Assembly: GCF_003151075.1 (NCBI RefSeq) | Contig: NZ_CP029482.1 | Coordinates: 4,464,001-4,528,000, forward strand | Direction: 5' to 3' | From: Pseudomonas sp. 31-12 | Lineage (GTDB): Bacteria > Pseudomonadota > Gammaproteobacteria > Pseudomonadales > Pseudomonadaceae | Length of the DNA: 64,000 nucleotides | Shown: positions 7,940 through 16,778 of the stretch, piece by piece | How positions within the stretch are numbered: position 1 is the stretch's first letter | Layout: each line of letters begins with the position of its first letter | Made by a program: the position numbers and the translations under genes | The notes under the pieces: generated by a model | What the model was told of the DNA's origin: nothing | Databases searched by the model: none | Seen by the model: the letters and a program-made list of their open reading frames with translations, nothing else

Positions 7940-9166
7940 CTATCCCTTCACACACACCACCTGCCGCAAGGTGTGCAGCACTTCCACCAGTTCCCGCTGG
8001 GCGTGCATGACGTGGTCGATGTCTTTGTAGGCCATCGGTATTTCATCGATCACCGACGCATCCTTGCGGCACTCGACATGGGCGGTTGCGCGGATCTGGT
8101 CGGCGACGGTGAACAGACTTTTCGCTTTGGTGCGGCTCATGACGCGACCGGCGCCGTGGCTGCAGGAACAGAATGACTGCTCGTTACCGAGCCCGCGAAC
8201 GATGAAACTCTTAGCGCCCATCGATCCCGGAATGATCCCCAACTCGCCCTTCTGCGCCGACACCGCGCCCTTGCGGGTGACCAGAATCTCCTGACCGAAG
8301 TGCCGCTCTTTCTGCACGTAGTTGTGGTGGCAGTTCACCGCTTCCAGGGCGACTTCGAACGGTTTGCTGATCACTTTGCGAGTTGCCTGAATCACCGCGT
8401 GCATCATCAATGCCCGGTTCTGTCTGGCGAAATCCTGGGCCCAACCGACAGCTTCGACGTAATCGTCAAAATGCCGGCTGCCTTCCTCGAAATACGCCAG
8501 GTCGCGGTCTGGAAGATTGGCAATGTGCTGGCGCATGTCGGCCTGAGCCAATTGAATGAACAGGTTGCCAATGGCGTTGCCGACACCGCGTGAGCCGCTG
8601 TGCAGCATGAACCAGACCCGGTTGGTTTCATCCAGGCACACTTCGATGAAATGGTTACCGCTGCCCAACGTGCCCAAGTGCCCGCGGTTGTTGGTGTTGG
8701 CGAGTTTCGGGTATTTGTCGGTGATCGCCTTGAACCGTGGGTTCAACGCAGCCCACGCCTGATCGGCCTGTTTCGGAACGCTGTCCCAGGCCCCTTTGTC
8801 CCGCATGCCACGACCGACGGTGCGGCCGTGGGGCACGGCTTTTTCGATGGCGCAGCGCAACCCGTGCAGGTTGTCCGGCAAATCCGCGGCGGTTAGCGAC
8901 GTGCGCGCGGCGATCATGCCGCAGCCGATGTCCACGCCGACGGCGGCCGGAATGATCGCGCCCACGGTCGGAATCACGCTGCCAATGGTCGAGCCCTTGC
9001 CCAGGTGCACGTCGGGCATCACCGCCAGGTGTTTGAAGATGAACGGCATCTTCGCGGTGTTGATCAATTGCTGCCTGGCTTCGCTTTCTACCGGGACGCC
9101 TTCGGTCCAGAGCTTGATCGGTTTGCCGTGGGCGACTTCCAGCAGTTGGTAGCTCTGCTTTTGCAT
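7940..9166 (-). CDS. rtcB: RNA-splicing ligase RtcB
   Basis: A 408-residue Mn/GTP-dependent ligase joining 2',3'-cyclic phosphate or 3'-phosphate ends to 5'-OH ends of RNA. The metal-binding residues are visible: Asp79 and Cys82 in VGVDIGCGM, His in GSGNHFIE and HSGSRG, and the guanylylated His in SCSHGAGR. The length matches the E. coli enzyme. The start MQKQSYQLLE is chosen by family alignment; upstream is only a weak purine stretch. It lies 16 bp after the stop of a 5'-truncated reading frame (9183-9500). No rtcA, rtcR, prfH or Ro-like gene is adjacent. Confidence 0.9.
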   Translation of the reverse strand: MQKQSYQLLEVAHGKPIKLWTEGVPVESEARQQLINTAKMPFIFKHLAVMPDVHLGKGSTIGSVIPTVGAIIPAAVGVDIGCGMIAARTSLTAADLPDNLHGLRCAIEKAVPHGRTVGRGMRDKGAWDSVPKQADQAWAALNPRFKAITDKYPKLANTNNRGHLGTLGSGNHFIEVCLDETNRVWFMLHSGSRGVGNAIGNLFIQLAQADMRQHIANLPDRDLAYFEEGSRHFDDYVEAVGWAQDFARQNRALMMHAVIQATRKVISKPFEVALEAVNCHHNYVQKERHFGQEILVTRKGAVSAQKGELGIIPGSMGAKSFIVRGLGNEQSFCSCSHGAGRVMSRTKAKSLFTVADQIRATAHVECRKDASVIDEIPMAYKDIDHVMHAQRELVEVLHTLRQVVCVKG

Positions 9167-9182
9167 GATGTCCGGTCTTTTC

Positions 9183-9500
9183 TCAACTGCCTGCACCGCC
9201 ATGTGCTTCCTCAAAGAAGTAATCTTTCCAGCTGTCAGCCTTGTTTTTCAGCACGCCTAGCGCTTGCAGCTGCTCGGCGTTGATAAAGGTGCGCTGTGGC
9301 ACCACGGTAAAGTCGATTTCGGGGTCTGCGACAATTTTCTCTACCAATGGCAAGGATAGTTTCGATTGCTCCACGCGGATATGGGTCTGCGCAGATGTTG
9401 ATATTCGAACGGGCTCATCAGAGCGTGGCGTGGTGTATGTGCGCGTCCATGTCTGGACCAGCCAAGAACTCCGTGGCAACCATTCGTCGCCTATGAAATC
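9183..9500 (-). pseudogene. C-terminal remnant of an unrecognised gene upstream of rtcB
   Basis: An open frame of about 100 residues with normal-looking protein composition (for example THIRVEQSKLSLPLVEK and a C-terminus KADSWKDYFFEEAHGG) ends 16 bp before rtcB. It contains no ATG, and the frame runs back to a stop at 9597-9599 without a usable start, so it is probably the 3' end of a gene whose 5' part was lost. I do not recognise the family. A short gene starting at a GTG (for example in HIRV) is the alternative. Confidence 0.4.
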
Positions 9501-9629
9501 CGGCGCACAAAAGGCGGCCCTGTCTGGCTTAGCGATTGCACAAGCCGTTCCTTGGCAGCCCCAGAACGACGTAATTCTGACGCGGCAGCAATCTAATCAA
9601 TGCTTGGTCAGTCCCCCCGGAGATGTAAC

Positions 9630-9833
9630 GTGTCAACTCTTAATGAAATCGCAGCGAACCACGCGAGAAAAATGGCTATGGCAAAGGCAGAAGAGTCGAC
9701 CGGGCTGAGTGAGCGACACCTTCAAATCGTCGGTAGTGTCGAAATCCGCACCAGTGATGAGCAACCGCACGTTCCACTGCACTTCATCACCGTGGTGCAG
9801 GACAGCCACATCGCCCAAGTGGCCGGCTACTGA
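9630..9833 (+). CDS. Small hypothetical protein, 67 aa
   Basis: A GTG start preceded by CCGGAG at seven bases opens a 67-codon frame (VSTLNEIAANHARKMAMAK...). It reads as a soluble protein with a charged helical N-terminus and a beta-rich end. A rho-independent terminator follows 20 bp after the stop, which supports a real one-gene transcript. The function is unknown. Confidence 0.55.
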   Translation: MSTLNEIAANHARKMAMAKAEESTGLSERHLQIVGSVEIRTSDEQPHVPLHFITVVQDSHIAQVAGY

Positions 9834-9852
9834 CACTGCCCCTGACGAGATC

Positions 9853-9878
9853 AAAACCCGGCGCGATGCCGGGTTTTT
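9853..9878 (+). terminator. Rho-independent terminator
   Basis: AAAACCCGGC-N5-GCCGGGTTTT is a perfect 10-bp stem with a T-run, immediately after the 67-residue gene. Confidence 0.85.
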
Positions 9879-9999
9879 CTTTGATTGCTTGTTATCACCC
9901 CGAAGTCCTCTCGGTAAAGCCTTGCCCGCAATTTGCGCCGACGCAGCCTAAACTCAACTGACCACGAGCTCGCTGGCGATTGGCGGATGAGGCAGGGTC

Positions 10000-10707
10000 A
10001 TGTTCGAAATATCAGAGGTGACGCGGGTTAAGCGCTTCGCCGCAAACACGGTTGGCCAAGATTTTGCCGTCGGCGACATACATGGCCACTTCACTCGGTT
10101 GCAGGCTGCTCTGGATGCAGCCAGGTTCAACCCCTCGGTTGATCGCCTGTTCAGCGTTGGCGACCTTATAGACCGCGGGCCCGAGTGCTGTGACGCGCTC
10201 AAATGGCTGGACGAGCCGTGGTTCCACCCCGTGTGCGGCAACCATGACGACTATGTGGTTCACTTCGATACCTGTGACGTCGATAGCTGGATCTTCAACG
10301 GCGGCTTATGGTTTACGGGCCTGTCGCTGTCCGAGAAGAAAGAGTTCGCCACGAAGTTTGCCGAGTTGCCTATTGCAATTGAAGTCGAAACAGCACAAGG
10401 CCTGATTGGGATCGTGCATGCCGATTGTCCGTTTCCATCATGGGGGCAGTTGGTCGGTGAACTGGAATCGCCAGAGAGCAGCCAGCGCCTGTTGCAGGTG
10501 CAGAACCGTTGCATGTGGTCACGAAACCGGCTCGAGCAGAAAGAAACGCAGGGCGTTGAGGGATTGCGTGCGCTGATTGTCGGGCATACGCCAATACGTA
10601 AACCGGTCAGGCTTGGCAATGTGATGCATATCGACACGGCTGGCTGGAAGCCGGATGCAGGCTATTTCACCCTTTTGGATCTCGATACGCTCGAAGCTGC
10701 GGCTTGA
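10000..10707 (+). CDS. PPP-family metallophosphatase (PrpA/lambda phosphatase-like)
   Basis: A 235-residue phosphoprotein phosphatase. The three metal-binding signatures are in order: GDIHGH (residues about 25-30), GDLIDRG (about 53) and GNHDDY (about 80), with later His residues in IVHADCP and VGHTPI. This fits the bacterial/phage-lambda serine/threonine phosphatase group, which acts on phosphoproteins or nucleotides in the cytosol. The ATG at 10000 has GGCAGGG just upstream. It stands alone between a terminator and a small exported protein gene. Confidence 0.85.
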   Translation: MFEISEVTRVKRFAANTVGQDFAVGDIHGHFTRLQAALDAARFNPSVDRLFSVGDLIDRGPECCDALKWLDEPWFHPVCGNHDDYVVHFDTCDVDSWIFNGGLWFTGLSLSEKKEFATKFAELPIAIEVETAQGLIGIVHADCPFPSWGQLVGELESPESSQRLLQVQNRCMWSRNRLEQKETQGVEGLRALIVGHTPIRKPVRLGNVMHIDTAGWKPDAGYFTLLDLDTLEAAA

Positions 10708-10820
10708 CGTTTTTTTGTCAGTTCAGGTGTCGCGCCCTTGTACCGCTCGTCCTGGCGTCAGCACGTTCACCGTCCGCGCACTTCAAATGCATACATCCAC
10801 TCGCACGGCAGGCGCAAACC

Positions 10821-11093
10821 ATGAACAGCAAAATTGCCGCTATTACACTCGCTGGCCTCCTGTCGGTCTGCTCGCTTTACACGCTCGCGGCCGAGAAGGT
10901 GACGGAGGACGCCACTATTCCACCAAGTGCTCTTCCGGGGCTTAACCAGGGGGGCGAGTCCAACAAGGAAAAGGCGGACAAAAAGGGTGAGGAAGCTGCG
11001 GGGTCTAATTCTGGTGCGGAGTCGCAGGAGATCGAAAAAGATGCGGCTAGCTCGAGTGGCTCGGGCGATGAGCAAACAAAGCCGAAGCAGTAA
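10821..11093 (+). CDS. Small exported hydrophilic protein
   Basis: A 90-residue protein. An N-terminal signal peptide (MNSKIAAITLAGLLSVCSLYTLAAEK, probable cleavage near residue 23) is followed by a low-complexity tail rich in Lys, Glu, Ser and Gly, likely disordered in the periplasm. The start at 10821 is chosen because it places the signal peptide at the terminus; the longer frame is implausible. The function is unknown. Confidence 0.6.
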   Translation: MNSKIAAITLAGLLSVCSLYTLAAEKVTEDATIPPSALPGLNQGGESNKEKADKKGEEAAGSNSGAESQEIEKDAASSSGSGDEQTKPKQ

Positions 11094-11114
11094 CCGGTGA
11101 GCCCCTGGTCCGTA

Positions 11115-11321
11115 TTAATGGAGCGTCGCAACCCTGCGACTTTCGCCAATCCTGATTCGGTCCAGTGCCCGGTTTAGCGAATTCAAGGCATCGAGGAGGG
11201 CTTTCGCCTCAACTTCCCGGCCTTCACCCCAAAGGCGTTCTGCCATTTTGTTCAGGGCCTGGATGGAGCGCTCGATTTCAGCAGCAGTCGCTGCTTTGTT
11301 TTCCGGCTGTTTTTTCAACAT
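11115..11321 (-). CDS. Small hypothetical helical protein
   Basis: A 68-residue protein starting MLKKQPENKAATAAEIERS, almost entirely charged amphipathic helix ending ALDRIRIGESRRVATLH. AAGG lies upstream of the ATG. A GTG at 11366 would add 15 residues (VADTLELAIEAKGYS) but has no ribosome-binding site. The family is not recognised. Confidence 0.5.
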   Translation of the reverse strand: MLKKQPENKAATAAEIERSIQALNKMAERLWGEGREVEAKALLDALNSLNRALDRIRIGESRRVATLH

Positions 11322-11394
11322 TGAGTAACCCTTTGCTTCAATTGCCAGCTCAAGCGTATCGGCCACTGGAATACATTGATCTGATCCGTTGAGG

Positions 11395-11718
11395 CTATAA
11401 CGCCAGCCACGGTTGTCTTTCCGCTCTGGTGCAGCTTATCGCGATCATACGCTGGTAGAGGGCTATGGCCCTCGAAGGCTCCCGAGACTGAAACAGTGAC
11501 GAAACCCCCATCGAATCGCCAGAGCCCAGCAACTCGAAAAGATACAGGTTGCTGAGGTTCTTGCACTGCTCCAGGCGGTCAGCCTCGGTTGTGGGCATTG
11601 GCACCGCATCGACCTGCTTCTCAAATTCAGTCTTTTCCTTTGGGGCACTGCTACAACCCAAGAGAAACGTCGCCAGCAAGAGATTCGCAATGTGAGGTGT
11701 GCATATCTTCAATTCCAT
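11395..11718 (-). CDS. Small putative lipoprotein
   Basis: A 107-residue protein with a signal peptide ending in a good lipobox (ATFLLGC, Cys at about residue 22), followed by SSAPKEKTEFEKQ. It is therefore probably anchored in the outer membrane or inner-membrane outer leaflet. The rest is a short alpha-helical domain with no recognised family. A gap of about 70 bp separates it from the gene at 11115-11321 on the same strand. Confidence 0.6.
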   Translation of the reverse strand: MELKICTPHIANLLLATFLLGCSSAPKEKTEFEKQVDAVPMPTTEADRLEQCKNLSNLYLFELLGSGDSMGVSSLFQSREPSRAIALYQRMIAISCTRAERQPWLAL

Positions 11719-11854
11719 TTGAGTCCGGCGCCGATGTAGAAATCTGGAAGCCCGATAACCAATAATACGGCCGAGCGCGTCCGAGAAGGTCCGGGCGAGA
11801 GCTCGGCTCTGATCAGGTTTTCAGCATGACTTCAACAATCCCCCTCCCCAACCA

Positions 11855-12730
11855 TCAATGACTGAGCATCTCCAACGGACAACTACGGATGATCGATTCG
11901 ACTCGCTCGGCACTCATCTCAAATTCCTTGAACCATTGCCCGCTCATCTCCAACCACGGACGGATGTCTGGCTGGCTGGTTTGGCCCAAGTCCGAACTGT
12001 AGATCACTCGGGGTACGTCGCGCAGCACTTTGGAAAAGTCTTCCTTGCTCTGATAGCCGAGCAGGTAGGTCAGTGCGGTCTGCTCGATGTACAGAGAAGG
12101 CAGGCTGCCCAAGTCCAGAAGGTCTTGCGCGTTCAGGCCAGTCAGTGGGTTGGCGGGCTGGTTGAGCATCAGGCGTGGCACTTGCAGTCGATCGGCCGCT
12201 TCCACCAGACGCAGAACCTCTTCGCGGTTGGCATGTCCGGTGGAGATCACCACCGGATAGTCGCGGCTCATGCGCAGCAGCTCCAGCGTGGCGAGGTTCA
12301 GCTGACCGCTGCTATCGCTGACGGTCAGCGGTTTGATCGGTCGCTCAGTCAGGATTGAGTGACTGAGTGAGCGGGCCAGCCGACTGGTATGTGAACGGCC
12401 GGTCACGGTGGGCAGGTGCACGACAAAACGCAGGTCGACGGCACCGTGCTGGCACAGCGAACGTTCAACCACCCGCCAATCAAGGCCGCCGGCGATTTCA
12501 TTGAGCACGATTGAACCGGACACCGGCAGTCCTTGCTCGCGGGCCTCCCAGGCTTGGGCGGCGGTGCAGCCCAGGTGATTTTTGAGCACCACCCAACCGT
12601 CCAGCGCCTGGTAATGGTGACCGGCCTGCAGCGCGCTATGGCGACGCAAATATGCATCAGGGCCGGCGTGGTAATGAACATCAATAAAGCGTGCGCGGGA
12701 GGCCGGGGCGGCGGCGGTCGAAGCACTCAT
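11855..12730 (-). CDS. DUF6282 family (amidohydrolase-like TIM barrel)
   Basis: A 291-residue protein opening with IDVHYHAGPDAYLRRHS, the metal-binding HxH-type signature of the DUF6282 group, which belongs to the metal-dependent hydrolase (amidohydrolase-like) fold. Further candidate ligands are His in VVISTGHANREE and the Asp in YSSDLGQ. It would hydrolyse or rearrange an unknown carboxylate or amide. It is the last gene of a nine-gene operon and its ATG overlaps the previous stop (ATGA), so it is translationally coupled. Confidence 0.7.
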   Translation of the reverse strand: MSASTAAAPASRARFIDVHYHAGPDAYLRRHSALQAGHHYQALDGWVVLKNHLGCTAAQAWEAREQGLPVSGSIVLNEIAGGLDWRVVERSLCQHGAVDLRFVVHLPTVTGRSHTSRLARSLSHSILTERPIKPLTVSDSSGQLNLATLELLRMSRDYPVVISTGHANREEVLRLVEAADRLQVPRLMLNQPANPLTGLNAQDLLDLGSLPSLYIEQTALTYLLGYQSKEDFSKVLRDVPRVIYSSDLGQTSQPDIRPWLEMSGQWFKEFEMSAERVESIIRSCPLEMLSH

Positions 12731-13503
12731 GCATGAGCCTCCAGATCGATTCCCAGGTGTGCTCGCACACTGGCGCGCACTCGCGCAAGGTCATCGAGCA
12801 ACGGTCGCATCCCGGCACCGGGAACGCTGACGGCCAGATGCTGCGCGGAGGTCTTGAAGCTGACATTGGTGGCCCTGACCAATTGGGAGTCCGCGCCGAA
12901 GATGCTCAACAGGCGTCCCGGCCAGGCCGCCACTTGAGACTCCACGTTGAGTTCGCTCAACAAACGAAAGCCTTGATCCAGACGTCGCCCGGCCTGTTCG
13001 TCGGCGCTCGCCAGCGCATCGGGTTGGCGCACTGGCGGCTTCACATGAGCCGGCAGCACCCATTGATCGAGCAGCATCAGCGCGGTGTCGACATCACCGG
13101 CGCTGGCCAGCTCGGCCATCGTCCCCAGTCGGCGATCCAGGACTTTGTCGGCCTTGGTCGGTGAAGAGATCAGCAACGCCCGCGCCACTTGCTGGCCCAC
13201 GGTGGTAGCGAGCAACCCCTGAACCACTGCCCCGCCCAGCGCCGAACCGGCGATCAGGGCAATGGGCCCAAGCGGCTCGAGCACCGCGGCCCAGCGCTGG
13301 GTGAAGCTGACAAAATCCTCCTGCTCTTCGGCCAGTAGCGAGAGCGTGTCAAAGATGATGACCCGATAGCCTTTGTCGACCAGCGACTGGGTCAATGGAG
13401 CAAAAAACTGTCCCTGGTCCCAGGCGGGCATGACCGGCGACATCACCACGACCAGTTCCGGGCCCAGACCAAACTGCACATGTACGGGGGCATTGCTGTT
13501 CAT
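12727..13503 (-). CDS. Alpha/beta-hydrolase-fold protein without nucleophile
   Basis: A 258-residue protein with the hydrolase core: strand PELVVVMSP, a nucleophile-elbow position at residues 86-91, an acid-loop-like SIFGADSQLV and a late His (SAQHLAV). The elbow reads GSALGG where active relatives have GxSxGG, so Ala88 occupies the nucleophile position. Hydrolysis by the usual serine route is therefore doubtful. The fold is also used by cofactor-less dioxygenases and by RutD-like helpers. AAAGGAA precedes the ATG at 13503. It is coupled to the DUF6282 gene. Confidence 0.65.
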   Translation of the reverse strand: MNSNAPVHVQFGLGPELVVVMSPVMPAWDQGQFFAPLTQSLVDKGYRVIIFDTLSLLAEEQEDFVSFTQRWAAVLEPLGPIALIAGSALGGAVVQGLLATTVGQQVARALLISSPTKADKVLDRRLGTMAELASAGDVDTALMLLDQWVLPAHVKPPVRQPDALASADEQAGRRLDQGFRLLSELNVESQVAAWPGRLLSIFGADSQLVRATNVSFKTSAQHLAVSVPGAGMRPLLDDLARVRASVRAHLGIDLEAHA

Positions 13504-13539
13504 ATCGATTCCTTTCCAGAAGAACACGCGCAGATCGCG

Positions 13540-14514
13540 TCAATCAAACAGTTTGCGGGCGCCACGCAGGGCCTGTTCCGCGCCGCGCAAGGTCTGTTCG
13601 ACGATGGTGGCAGCGGGCAAGACATCATTGACCAGGTCGGCGACTTCACCCGCCCAGATCGCGCGGACTTGCGTGTTGTCTTCGCGCAGCGCCTGGGCGT
13701 AGTCCTCGCCGACACTGGCCGGGGCCTTCACCAGTTCGTGCTCGAAACCCAGCCAGCGGGCAGTGAAGTCGTTGGCCAGCGCTCGACCGCTGTACTGCTC
13801 TGGCCACTCAATACCCCGCACAAGGTCAAACGCGCGAGTGCGCACGGTATCGCCAGCGGTGGCCCGGACCAGCCGTTGCTTGAGTTTGTTGGATGGCAGC
13901 GCCTCTTCACTGGCCAGAAACCGCGTGCCCATCATCACCCCATCGGCGCCAAGCAACAGGGCAGCGGCCAGACCTCGGCCATCGGCAATACCGCCGGCGG
14001 CGATCAGTACCACGTCGTCGCCCACCGCATCGCGCACGGCCGGGATCAATGGAAACGATGCCCGTCGCAGACTGTGCCCGCCGGCTTCGGCGCCTTGCAC
14101 GATCAGCGCATCGGCACCGGCCTCCAGGGCCGCCAGCGCCTGATCGACGTCATGCACCTGAACGATGGCCAGCGCCCCGCTCTGCTTGATCGGAGCGATA
14201 AAAGGCCGGGCATCGCCAAACGACAAGGCGACCACGCTGGGCCGATAAGACAGGGCCAGCTCCAGCAGTTCGAAGCGCTTGGCCACGGTGAACATCACCA
14301 AGCCAACGCCCCAAGGTTCCTTGACGTCTTTCATCAGCTCCAGTTCGGTTTTCATCCAGTCCGGATCGCCATAGCTGGCGCCCACCAGACCGAGCCCGCC
14401 GGCCCGTGAAACCGCAGCGGCCAGTCGTCCGCCGGCAGCACCGCCCATGGGCGCCAGGACCACCGGGTTGGCGGTTTTAAGCAGTCGAGTCAGCGCAGAG
14501 TCGAAATTGCTCAC
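13540..14514 (-). CDS. Nitronate monooxygenase / 2-nitropropane dioxygenase family
   Basis: A 324-residue FMN-dependent TIM-barrel enzyme. Visible motifs are the N-terminal PVVLAPMGGAAGGRLAAAVS, the VQGAEAGGHS segment containing the catalytic-type His, and the phosphate-binding IAAGGIADGRG with LGADGVMMGTRF. Family members oxidise nitronates or act as enoyl reductases. The GTG start at 14514 is decided by an excellent AAGGAGA six bases upstream. It is flanked by the ABM-domain and hydrolase-fold genes in the same operon. Confidence 0.8.
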   Translation of the reverse strand: MSNFDSALTRLLKTANPVVLAPMGGAAGGRLAAAVSRAGGLGLVGASYGDPDWMKTELELMKDVKEPWGVGLVMFTVAKRFELLELALSYRPSVVALSFGDARPFIAPIKQSGALAIVQVHDVDQALAALEAGADALIVQGAEAGGHSLRRASFPLIPAVRDAVGDDVVLIAAGGIADGRGLAAALLLGADGVMMGTRFLASEEALPSNKLKQRLVRATAGDTVRTRAFDLVRGIEWPEQYSGRALANDFTARWLGFEHELVKAPASVGEDYAQALREDNTQVRAIWAGEVADLVNDVLPAATIVEQTLRGAEQALRGARKLFD

Positions 14515-14597
14515 GGTGTATCTCCTTGATGTACCGATAAAAGAATTCGCCGAGCGGCAAGCCCGCGACGCGCAACGTGCGCGGGCCTGCACCTCGC

Positions 14598-14969
14598 TTA
14601 AACGAGCGCCGCGGCTACCGGGGCGTAGGCTGCCGGGATGTAATCGTTGACCTTGTACAAGTGGAACTCCCAAGTACCGGTCTCTTTCAATCGGTTGTAG
14701 CGGCTCAGGAATTGCTCATCGGAAAACAGCGAGTCGAACTCTTCTTTGCTGCTCCATTGCGCCTGGTTGATCACCGTCTTGCCGTCGATGCTTTTGAACA
14801 GGCGGCTCCACTGGAACGACGGATAAGCCTGCGCCACGTAGCTCACTGCCGAGCGCAGTACATCGAGGGCGGCGTCCTGTTGGCCTTCGAAGACATGCAC
14901 GACGTTAACCAGAAAAATCGCATCGCTCTCGTCGGGTGTCGGTGCTTCGAATTTAGTCAGGTTGTTCAT
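14598..14969 (-). CDS. Antibiotic biosynthesis monooxygenase (ABM) domain protein
   Basis: A 123-residue dimeric alpha/beta-barrel protein: NVVHVFEGQQDAALDVLRS, then a WSRLFKSIDGKTVINQAQW core, as in the ABM/YgiN family. Members include cofactor-free oxygenases, quinone monooxygenases and stress proteins. The start is fixed by AGGAGG upstream of the ATG at 14969. Its place between a flavin reductase and a nitronate monooxygenase-like gene suggests a role in handling an oxidised aromatic or heterocyclic intermediate. Confidence 0.7.
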   Translation of the reverse strand: MNNLTKFEAPTPDESDAIFLVNVVHVFEGQQDAALDVLRSAVSYVAQAYPSFQWSRLFKSIDGKTVINQAQWSSKEEFDSLFSDEQFLSRYNRLKETGTWEFHLYKVNDYIPAAYAPVAAALV

Positions 14970-15010
14970 GGTTGCCTCCTGGCAAACGTAGGTTAAAAAG
15001 TTGTCGCGAC

Positions 15011-15541
15011 TCAGTGAGTCAGCGCGCAAGACTGTGCCGGTTTACCGTCCTGCCAGAGCAGCGGTGAAATGCGTTCGGTGACCAGCGAGCGCTCGACCCG
15101 ACCGACAATCACCTCGTGGGTGGCGTAGGTCAGTCGGGCATCCACGCTGCAAAACAGCGTGGCTTGCGCGTCAGGCAGATACGGCAAGTCGTCGAACGCT
15201 GCCCAGTCACCATGTTCGAAACGCGCATGTCCCTTAAGCTGGCCGGCAAATACGCCGACCAGTTGGCTTTGCGCCGCATCGAGCAGATTCACGCTGAACC
15301 GTTGATTGGTCAGCAACGGCTCACACAGACTGGCCGAGCGGTTGATGCAGATCAGCAGCGAAGGCGGATCGGTACACAATGAGCTGACCGCCGTGGCGAC
15401 CATGCCGCTACGTGCATCGCCAACGCCGGTGGCGATGATCGAAACCGTGCTGGTCAGGCGCCGCATGGCCCGCTTGAAGTCCTCGGCCGGCTCCGGATCC
15501 AACGATTCGACGGCCAGCGCCAAAGCGCTTCGGGCGCTCAT
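15011..15541 (-). CDS. Flavin reductase of a two-component monooxygenase
   Basis: A 176-residue flavin reductase-like domain protein (HpaC/RutF type) with FKRAMRRLTSTVSIIATG, MVATAVSSLCTDPPSLLICINR and a C-terminal THEVIVGRVE segment. It would supply FMNH2 or FADH2 to the LLM monooxygenase encoded immediately upstream. Its ATG overlaps the stop of that gene (ATGA at 15538-15541), a strong sign that the two work together. Confidence 0.85.
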   Translation of the reverse strand: MSARSALALAVESLDPEPAEDFKRAMRRLTSTVSIIATGVGDARSGMVATAVSSLCTDPPSLLICINRSASLCEPLLTNQRFSVNLLDAAQSQLVGVFAGQLKGHARFEHGDWAAFDDLPYLPDAQATLFCSVDARLTYATHEVIVGRVERSLVTERISPLLWQDGKPAQSCALTH

Positions 15542-16707
15542 GCCACCGCTCCAATGATCCGTCGAGCGCTGTTGTGGGGCTGGCGCAGACCGGCGTCTTC
15601 CATGCGTGGCAAGACATCTTCGAGAAACTCGTCGAGGCCACTTTTGTAGTCGAGCCAAGTCAGGCAGATACCGTCAATGCCCAAGTCGCTGTAACGCTGG
15701 AACTGCTCGGCGATCATTTCGGCGGTGCCCACCAATGGCACCCCGGCGAAACCGGCCTTGAAGTGGAAGCGGAAGCGCTCGGCGTCTTCGGTGCTGGCGA
15801 ACATCCCGCTCTGGATACCAATCTCCGACGTGACGTTATCCAGTGCGACTTCATCGCCATGCTGATTCACGTAGTAGTCGAGGTACTTCTCGGCTTCCTC
15901 GAGCGTGTCTTTCTGCACAACATAGGAGTAGACCCAGATCTGGATCTCGCGGCCATACTCCAGACGCGCCAGGTCGCGGTAGGCCTTGATCTGCGCGCGA
16001 ATGGTGTCGTCGTCATCTTCGTGCTTGAGGATCAGGAACGCGGCGTCGCAATGCTCGGCACAAAACCGGCGACCGCGCTCGGAACCACCGGCATTCATCA
16101 GGAACGGTTGGTTGAGCGGTTTGGGTTGGGCGAAACCTTGGGCAATGTTGAAGAAGTCGCCCTTGAAGTCGAAATTGGCCGGCTCGTTCCAGGCCATCCT
16201 GGCGACGTTCAGCCACTCATCGGCATGGTCGTAGCGCCGGTCATGTTCCAGCTGCACGCCGCCGTTGAACATGCCCATTTCTTTACCGTACCACCCGCAG
16301 ATCATGTTCAGACCGAAGCGGCCACCGCTGATATGGTCGATGGTCGCGGCCTGCTTGGCCGCGAACAACGGGTGCACGGTCGATAGGTGCGAGGTGGTAA
16401 ACAGGGCGATCTGTTCGGTCACCGACGCCAGCCCCGCGGCCCAGGTGTAGGTTTCGAAAGACACGCCCATCGGGTCGCTCGCGCCACCCCAGCCGCGCCA
16501 GCGCCCTACTGGCAGCAGCAACTCAAGGCCGGCCTTGTCGGCTTTTTTGGCGATTTCCAGGTTGCCACTCCAGTCGCTGGCGTTTAAGCGCTCCGGGACG
16601 GTGGTCAGGGTGCAACCCCCTTCGATATTGAGCGCGAACACCCCCAGCTTGATTTTGTTGGTGCTGCTGCGCATCGGATTGGTCTTTACCAAATGGTTCG
16701 AAGTCAT
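15538..16707 (-). CDS. LLM-class flavin-dependent monooxygenase (RutA-like)
   Basis: A 389-residue luciferase-like TIM-barrel monooxygenase using reduced flavin and O2. The motifs TIDHISGGRFGLNMICGW, the aromatic-rich WRGWGGASDP loop and MNAGGSERGRRF place it near the RutA and alkanesulfonate/DMS monooxygenase group. RutA itself opens the uracil ring oxidatively. AAGGAG precedes the start. It is coupled to its flavin reductase downstream and lies 71 bp after the RraA-like gene. The substrate is unknown. Confidence 0.85.
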   Translation of the reverse strand: MTSNHLVKTNPMRSSTNKIKLGVFALNIEGGCTLTTVPERLNASDWSGNLEIAKKADKAGLELLLPVGRWRGWGGASDPMGVSFETYTWAAGLASVTEQIALFTTSHLSTVHPLFAAKQAATIDHISGGRFGLNMICGWYGKEMGMFNGGVQLEHDRRYDHADEWLNVARMAWNEPANFDFKGDFFNIAQGFAQPKPLNQPFLMNAGGSERGRRFCAEHCDAAFLILKHEDDDDTIRAQIKAYRDLARLEYGREIQIWVYSYVVQKDTLEEAEKYLDYYVNQHGDEVALDNVTSEIGIQSGMFASTEDAERFRFHFKAGFAGVPLVGTAEMIAEQFQRYSDLGIDGICLTWLDYKSGLDEFLEDVLPRMEDAGLRQPHNSARRIIGAVA

Positions 16708-16778
16708 CTCTCTTCTCCTTTAGTGAGCGTCATGTGCCGTTTCGCCTGACGCCTCTTCATCGCACGCAGGTAGGCCGC

